DNA of 26,577 nt from Streptococcus sp. (GTDB lineage Bacteria; Bacillota; Bacilli; Lactobacillales; Streptococcaceae). Position numbers and translations under genes: made by a program. Positions 22,994-26,577 of the stretch are shown here, in pieces. The stretch lies in NCBI GenBank assembly GCA_003521145.1, contig DOTL01000058.1:1-26577 (forward strand), in the 5' to 3' direction. The notes under the pieces were generated by a model. The model had not been told where the DNA came from, did no database searches, and was given only the letters and a program-made list of their open reading frames with translations. Each line of letters starts with the position of its first letter. The stretch's first letter is position 1.

Positions 22994-23901
22994 AGTTTTT
23001 CTACCTCTACTTTATTGTATGTTTCTTTAATAAATTCAATTGTCGCCAAATCATCTGAGAAAGCTGTAGATGTTCCACACGATACCCCCCACTTGAGAGC
23101 CTCAATTGGGTCCCCTGATTTGACAAATTCACCAGTGAAACCAGCAACCATTGAGTCACCTGCACCAACAGAGTTCTTCACTGTTCCCTTGATTGGTTTG
23201 GCAAAGTATGCAGCCTCTGGTGTAACAAGCAGAGCTCCATCACCTGCCATTGAAATGATAACGTTTTTCGCCCCCTTAGCAAGAATTTCACGCGCATATT
23301 TTTCAACATCAGCCAAACCATTAAGTTTAACATTGAAAATGGCTTCAAGTTCATGGTTATTTGGCTTAACCAAGAGCGGTTGGTAGACCAATGAATCAAG
23401 CAAGGTTTGTCCTTCAAAGTCGCAAACCACCTGTGCCCCAGTTTCACGAACCAGTGGAATCAATTTGTTATAGACGTTGTTTCCAAGATTGCTTGGTGCA
23501 GATCCAGCAAAAACAACCACATCGTCAGCACTTACACTTGAAAGGATAGCTTCAAGCTCAGCTAACTGATAATCATTGATGACAGGTCCAGTACCGTTAA
23601 TTTCAGTTTCTTGGTCAGCCTTGATTTTAACATTGATACGTGTATCTTGGTCGACAGCTACAAACTTAGTTTCAATACCTTCAGCATCCAAACTATCTGT
23701 AACAAAACGTCCTGTAAAACCACCGATGAAGCCCGTAGCAGTATTGTCAATTCCTAAACGTTGTAGAATACGGCTGACATTAATACCCTTACCGCCAGCG
23801 AACTTATCATCACTCTCCATGCGGTTAACCTCACCAATCTCTACTTTGTCGATACGAACAATGAAGTCGATTGATGGATTCAGCGTTACAGTATAAATCA
23901 T
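22990..23901 (-). CDS. pfkB: 1-phosphofructokinase
   Basis: This cytoplasmic kinase turns fructose-1-phosphate from FruA into fructose-1,6-bisphosphate with ATP. The 303-residue PfkB-fold protein has GGKGINVSR at 36-44 and the ATP and catalytic motif GAGDS at 246-250, with Asp249 as the expected base. The start TLNPSIDFIV is typical of 1-phosphofructokinases and tagatose-6-phosphate kinases; the fru operon context favours the former. Four-base overlaps with both neighbours (fruR upstream, fruA downstream) indicate tight translational coupling. The gene is also called fruB or fruK elsewhere. Confidence 0.95.
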   Translation of the reverse strand: MIYTVTLNPSIDFIVRIDKVEIGEVNRMESDDKFAGGKGINVSRILQRLGIDNTATGFIGGFTGRFVTDSLDAEGIETKFVAVDQDTRINVKIKADQETEINGTGPVINDYQLAELEAILSSVSADDVVVFAGSAPSNLGNNVYNKLIPLVRETGAQVVCDFEGQTLLDSLVYQPLLVKPNNHELEAIFNVKLNGLADVEKYAREILAKGAKNVIISMAGDGALLVTPEAAYFAKPIKGTVKNSVGAGDSMVAGFTGEFVKSGDPIEALKWGVSCGTSTAFSDDLATIEFIKETYNKVEVEKL

Positions 23902-24644
23902 ACTTCAATAACCCTCGTTTTCTCTTTTAATTCTTTTAGGAGCTCTTCTTCCGAAGCATTTGTAATTATGGTTACTTTTTCAACCTCAGCCACCTTAGCA
24001 TAGGTAATCTGACCAAGTTTAGAGGCATCGGCTAGAACATAGGCTTTTTGCGCATTGGCTATAACCGTCCGTTTGATAACTGCCTCTTCCATGTCTGGTG
24101 TGGTGAAATAATTAGCATCAACGCCATTAGCACCAATGAAAGCACAATCAAAATTCAGTTGTCTAATTTGCTCTTGAGCAGTACTTCCAATAGACGCATC
24201 TGTTGAATGTTTAACCTTTCCTCCAACAATCCTAGTGCTAACACCGAGATCTACTAGCTTAACCGCATGGTGGATAGAATTAGTCACAACCGTTACCTGA
24301 CGATTGGCCAAATGTGGAATCAAAAGTTCATTTGTTGTACTAGCCTCAAGAAAGACGACATCACCTTCCTTAATCAAATCGGCAGCATAACCAGCTAACT
24401 GAGCCTTTTCTTTAACGTTTCTAATAGCTTTTTGACTATTGGCAATTTCTTCCTTTAGACCATGAATGCTTTCAGCACCGCCATGAACACGTTTAAGTTG
24501 GCCCTCTGCCGCTAACTCGTCCAAGTCGCGACGAATCGTCGACTCGGAAGTATCACTTAACAAAACAGTTAGGTTTTCCAAAGTGATAAAACCATCTTGC
24601 TTCAACTGAGACAAGATAATCTGCTTACGTTCAGACTTTAGCAT
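23898..24644 (-). CDS. fruR: DeoR-family fructose operon repressor
   Basis: The 248-residue regulator has an N-terminal DeoR-type helix-turn-helix (about 19-43, ending in TSESTIRRDLDEL) followed by GQLKRVHGGA. The C-terminal sugar-phosphate-isomerase-like sensor domain carries VFLEASTTNELL near 106 and GANGVD near 170. In related systems fructose-1-phosphate releases the repressor. It is first in the operon, with AAGGAGAG before its ATG, so it probably controls its own synthesis. Candidate binding sequences are two 14-bp direct repeats over the promoter. Confidence 0.93.
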   Translation of the reverse strand: MLKSERKQIILSQLKQDGFITLENLTVLLSDTSESTIRRDLDELAAEGQLKRVHGGAESIHGLKEEIANSQKAIRNVKEKAQLAGYAADLIKEGDVVFLEASTTNELLIPHLANRQVTVVTNSIHHAVKLVDLGVSTRIVGGKVKHSTDASIGSTAQEQIRQLNFDCAFIGANGVDANYFTTPDMEEAVIKRTVIANAQKAYVLADASKLGQITYAKVAEVEKVTIITNASEEELLKELKEKTRVIEV

Positions 24645-24655
24645 AATCTCTCCTT

Positions 24656-24671
24656 ATGTAATCGTTTACAA
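24656..24671 (-). promoter_or_regulatory. cre site (CcpA) at the fruRBA transcription start
   Basis: On the minus strand TTGTAAACGATTACAT matches every position of WTGNAARCGNWWWCAW. It begins about 5 bp after the -10 box, covering the expected start, where CcpA represses by blocking RNA polymerase. Confidence 0.85.
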
Positions 24672-24676
24672 AAACT

Positions 24677-24704
24677 ATTATACTAAATTTTTAATAACTG
24701 TCAA
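24677..24704 (-). promoter_or_regulatory. fruRBA promoter
   Basis: TTGACA (24699-24704), a 16-bp spacer and TATAAT (24677-24682) are both exact consensus hexamers on the minus strand. Confidence 0.9.
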
Positions 24705-24718
24705 CTATAAACAGTCAA
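24691..24718 (-). promoter_or_regulatory. Candidate FruR operator: two adjacent 14-bp direct repeats
   Basis: TTGACTGTTTATAG and TTGACAGTTATTAA lie side by side on the minus strand and agree at 10 of 14 positions; the second contains the -35 box. DeoR-family repressors often use such direct repeats. The protein assignment is inferred. Confidence 0.5.
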
Positions 24719-24827
24719 AAAAAATCAAAATATTTCATTATAAAATACTTATCTACCAAAATGATGCAATTTGATAAGAAAGTTCTTACATTTTCAAAAA
24801 GAATACTCCTTTCAGTATGAAGGGCAA

Positions 24828-24850
24828 AATAAAAAAGCCTTTCGGCTCTC
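24828..24850 (-). terminator. rny terminator
   Basis: On the minus strand AGCC-GAAA-GGCT, extended by A/G-rich flanks, is followed by TTTTTTATTTT. The stem is short but has a stable GNRA loop and a strong T-tract. Confidence 0.8.
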
Positions 24851-24855
24851 TTATC

Positions 24856-26463
24856 TTATTTGGCATAGTCAACCGCACGGAATTCACGAATGACTGTAAC
24901 CTTAATATTTCCTGGGTAATCCAAATTCTTCTCAATTTGTTCACGTACCTTGTGAGACAAGATCGTAACTTCGTCATCTGAGATTTTATTTGGATGAACC
25001 ATAATACGAATCTCACGACCAGCTTGAAGTGCGAAGCTTGTTTGAACACCGTCAAAGCTTGATGCAATTTCTTCCAAATCACGAAGGCGTTTGACATAAT
25101 TCTCAACAGATTCATTACGTGCCCCTGGACGAGCCGAACTCAAAGCATCTGCTGCAGCTACAATAACTGCAATGACGCTCTCAGGTTCTACATCGCCATG
25201 GTGGCTGGCAATAGCGTTAACCACAACTGGATGTTCTTTGTACTTACGTGCAAACTCCGCACCAATCTCTACGTGGCTACCTTCGACCTCTTTGTCAATG
25301 GCTTTCCCCATATCATGGAGGAAACCAGCACGACGAGCGAGGGCAACATTTTCACCCAATTCACCAGCCATGATACCTGCTAGTTTACCAACTTCAACTG
25401 AGTGACGAAGGACGTTTTGACCATACGACGTACGGAACTGCAAGCGTCCCATAATCTTGATCAAATCAGGGTGAAGATTCATAGCACCAATTTCGTAGGC
25501 TGCTTCTTCACCATATTCACGGATACGGTTATCCATTTCCTGACGGCTCTTCTCAACCAACTCTTCAATACGAGCCGGATGGATGCGACCATCCTTGATC
25601 AAGGCTTCGAGAGTCATACGTGCAATTTCACGACGAACTGGATCAAAACCAGAAAGGACAACCACTTCTGGAGTGTCATCAATAATAACGTCAATACCTG
25701 TTAGACTTTCAAGCGTACGGATGTTACGACCCTCACGTCCAATGATACGACCTTTCATATTGTCATCTGGAAGATGAACAGTAGTTACTGTTTGTTCAGT
25801 AACATAATCTCCAGCCAAGCGTTGCATAGCTTGAGCCAACACGTTTTTGGCCTTCTTATCAACAGTATCTTTAACCTGTGCTTCTGCATCTTTGATACGT
25901 GTTGCAATCTCATGAGTCAGATTATTTTCAGTCTCCGTTAAGATTACCTCACGCGCCTCTTCAATGGTCATCTGACCAACACGTTCAAGTTCAGCTTGCT
26001 TCTCAGCCTCCAACTGAGTCACATTCTCTTCACGCTCATTAAGATGTTTAGATTTGTCAGCAAGACTCTGCTCTTTCTTCTCGAGGGCAAGTTCTTTACT
26101 TGATAGATTTTCATCCTTACGATCAAGGCTGGTTGCACGTTCTGTTAAACGATTTTCCATTTGTTTAAGCTCTTGACGTTCAGATTTGAATTCTTTTTCA
26201 ATATCTTCTCGATATTTTCTAGCTTCCTCTTTTGCTTCTAACAAGAACTCTTTACGTTGAGCCTTACTTTCGCGTTCAGCAGTCACACGAATATAATCTG
26301 CATCATGTTCCGCCTGACTACGAAGGTTCACAGCGTCTTGTTCTGCCTTTAGCAAGGTAGTTTCTGCTTGCTCCTTAGCTTTGCTAATTTTAATAGAAAT
26401 TGCTAAATATCCAACGACTAAACCAATGAGTGCAAAGACAACTAAAATTATCATGTTTATCAT
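24856..26463 (-). CDS. rny: Ribonuclease Y
   Basis: RNase Y is a membrane-anchored endoribonuclease that starts the decay of many mRNAs in Firmicutes. The 535-residue protein has one N-terminal membrane segment (about 3-24), a long coiled coil rich in Glu and Lys (about 28-210), and a KH RNA-binding domain with IIGREGRNIR (240-249). Its HD phosphohydrolase domain has metal-binding H383-D384 in FLHDMGKAID and a conserved HHGDVEPESV further on. The ATG at 26463 is used here; a second ATG at 26454 (MIILVV) is equally well spaced from AAAGG, so the true start could be three residues shorter. It has its own promoter and terminator. Confidence 0.96.
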   Translation of the reverse strand: MINMIILVVFALIGLVVGYLAISIKISKAKEQAETTLLKAEQDAVNLRSQAEHDADYIRVTAERESKAQRKEFLLEAKEEARKYREDIEKEFKSERQELKQMENRLTERATSLDRKDENLSSKELALEKKEQSLADKSKHLNEREENVTQLEAEKQAELERVGQMTIEEAREVILTETENNLTHEIATRIKDAEAQVKDTVDKKAKNVLAQAMQRLAGDYVTEQTVTTVHLPDDNMKGRIIGREGRNIRTLESLTGIDVIIDDTPEVVVLSGFDPVRREIARMTLEALIKDGRIHPARIEELVEKSRQEMDNRIREYGEEAAYEIGAMNLHPDLIKIMGRLQFRTSYGQNVLRHSVEVGKLAGIMAGELGENVALARRAGFLHDMGKAIDKEVEGSHVEIGAEFARKYKEHPVVVNAIASHHGDVEPESVIAVIVAAADALSSARPGARNESVENYVKRLRDLEEIASSFDGVQTSFALQAGREIRIMVHPNKISDDEVTILSHKVREQIEKNLDYPGNIKVTVIREFRAVDYAK

Positions 26464-26511
26464 GCCTTTACCTCAACTTTTCTAAGGTTTCCCTAAAGAA
26501 AACCGTCTTCT

Positions 26512-26540
26512 AGTGTATCATATTTATAGCTTTTTCTCAA
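26512..26540 (-). promoter_or_regulatory. rny promoter
   Basis: TTGAGA (26535-26540), a 17-bp spacer ending TGA, and TACACT (26512-26517) lie on the minus strand about 50 bp before the ATG. The leader can fold a GGTTT/AAACC hairpin. Confidence 0.68.
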
Positions 26541-26545
26541 ATGAA

Positions 26546-26572
26546 TACCTATACCTTTTTCATAGGTTTTAT
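26546..26572 (+). terminator. Possible terminator near the right edge
   Basis: ACCTAT and ATAGGT form a 6-bp stem, followed on the plus strand by TTTATT. No plus-strand gene precedes it here, so it may belong to a minus-strand neighbour beyond the window or be a chance fold. Confidence 0.35.
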
Positions 26573-26577
26573 TAGAG

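Overview
The window looks like chromosomal DNA of a low-GC Gram-positive coccus of the Streptococcus salivarius/thermophilus group. Most proteins read as standard streptococcal core genes: GdhA, an L27 with the LQLFA-HKKG leader, RNase Y and FruRBA. Two genes are freshly broken, and the left edge looks like the end of an ISL3-family insertion sequence. Such gene decay points more to S. thermophilus than to S. salivarius, but that species call is an inference from memory of the families, not a database result.

Layout. 1-48: a probable IS end. 154-1506 (-): gdhA with its own promoter and terminator. 1875-3708 (+): nadR-nrtR, an NAD-salvage gene and its Nudix-type regulator, behind a promoter flanked by two matching palindromes. 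3830-4333 (+): an HdeD-like membrane protein. 4415-9624 (-): an ABC-F ATPase, cca, dapB, a degV pseudogene and a DUF1149 gene. 9823-11216 (-): a GNAT acetyltransferase, then rpmA and rplU with an L21-type leader. 11444-17336 (-): a nonsense-disrupted GNAT gene, an orphan gtfA/gtfB-type protein O-glycosyltransferase pair, thiI and a cysteine desulfurase. 17445-19243 (+): a single-pass membrane protein with a Ser/Thr-rich outer tail, then folC. 19311-20869 (-): a ghost copy of the gor 3' end, then gor. 21017-24644 (-): the fruR-pfkB-fruA fructose operon. 24856-26463 (-): rny.

How the genes work together. NadR makes NMN and NAD from salvaged nicotinamide riboside, and NrtR probably senses the pathway state. 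The cysteine desulfurase supplies sulfur to ThiI for 4-thiouridine in tRNA. The GtfA/GtfB pair probably glycosylates Ser/Thr-rich surface proteins encoded elsewhere, and possibly the Ser/Thr-rich protein about 2.6 kb away. FruA imports fructose as fructose-1-phosphate, PfkB phosphorylates it again, and FruR plus CcpA (at a full-consensus cre site on the start of transcription) control the operon.

I found no CRISPR array, phage, defence island or clearly new multi-gene system. The observations most worth a second look are the duplicated gor tail, the missing Prp protease gene between rplU and rpmA, the operator sandwich at nadR-nrtR, and the orphan glycosyltransferase pair near a Ser/Thr-rich membrane protein with a 15-bp tandem repeat.
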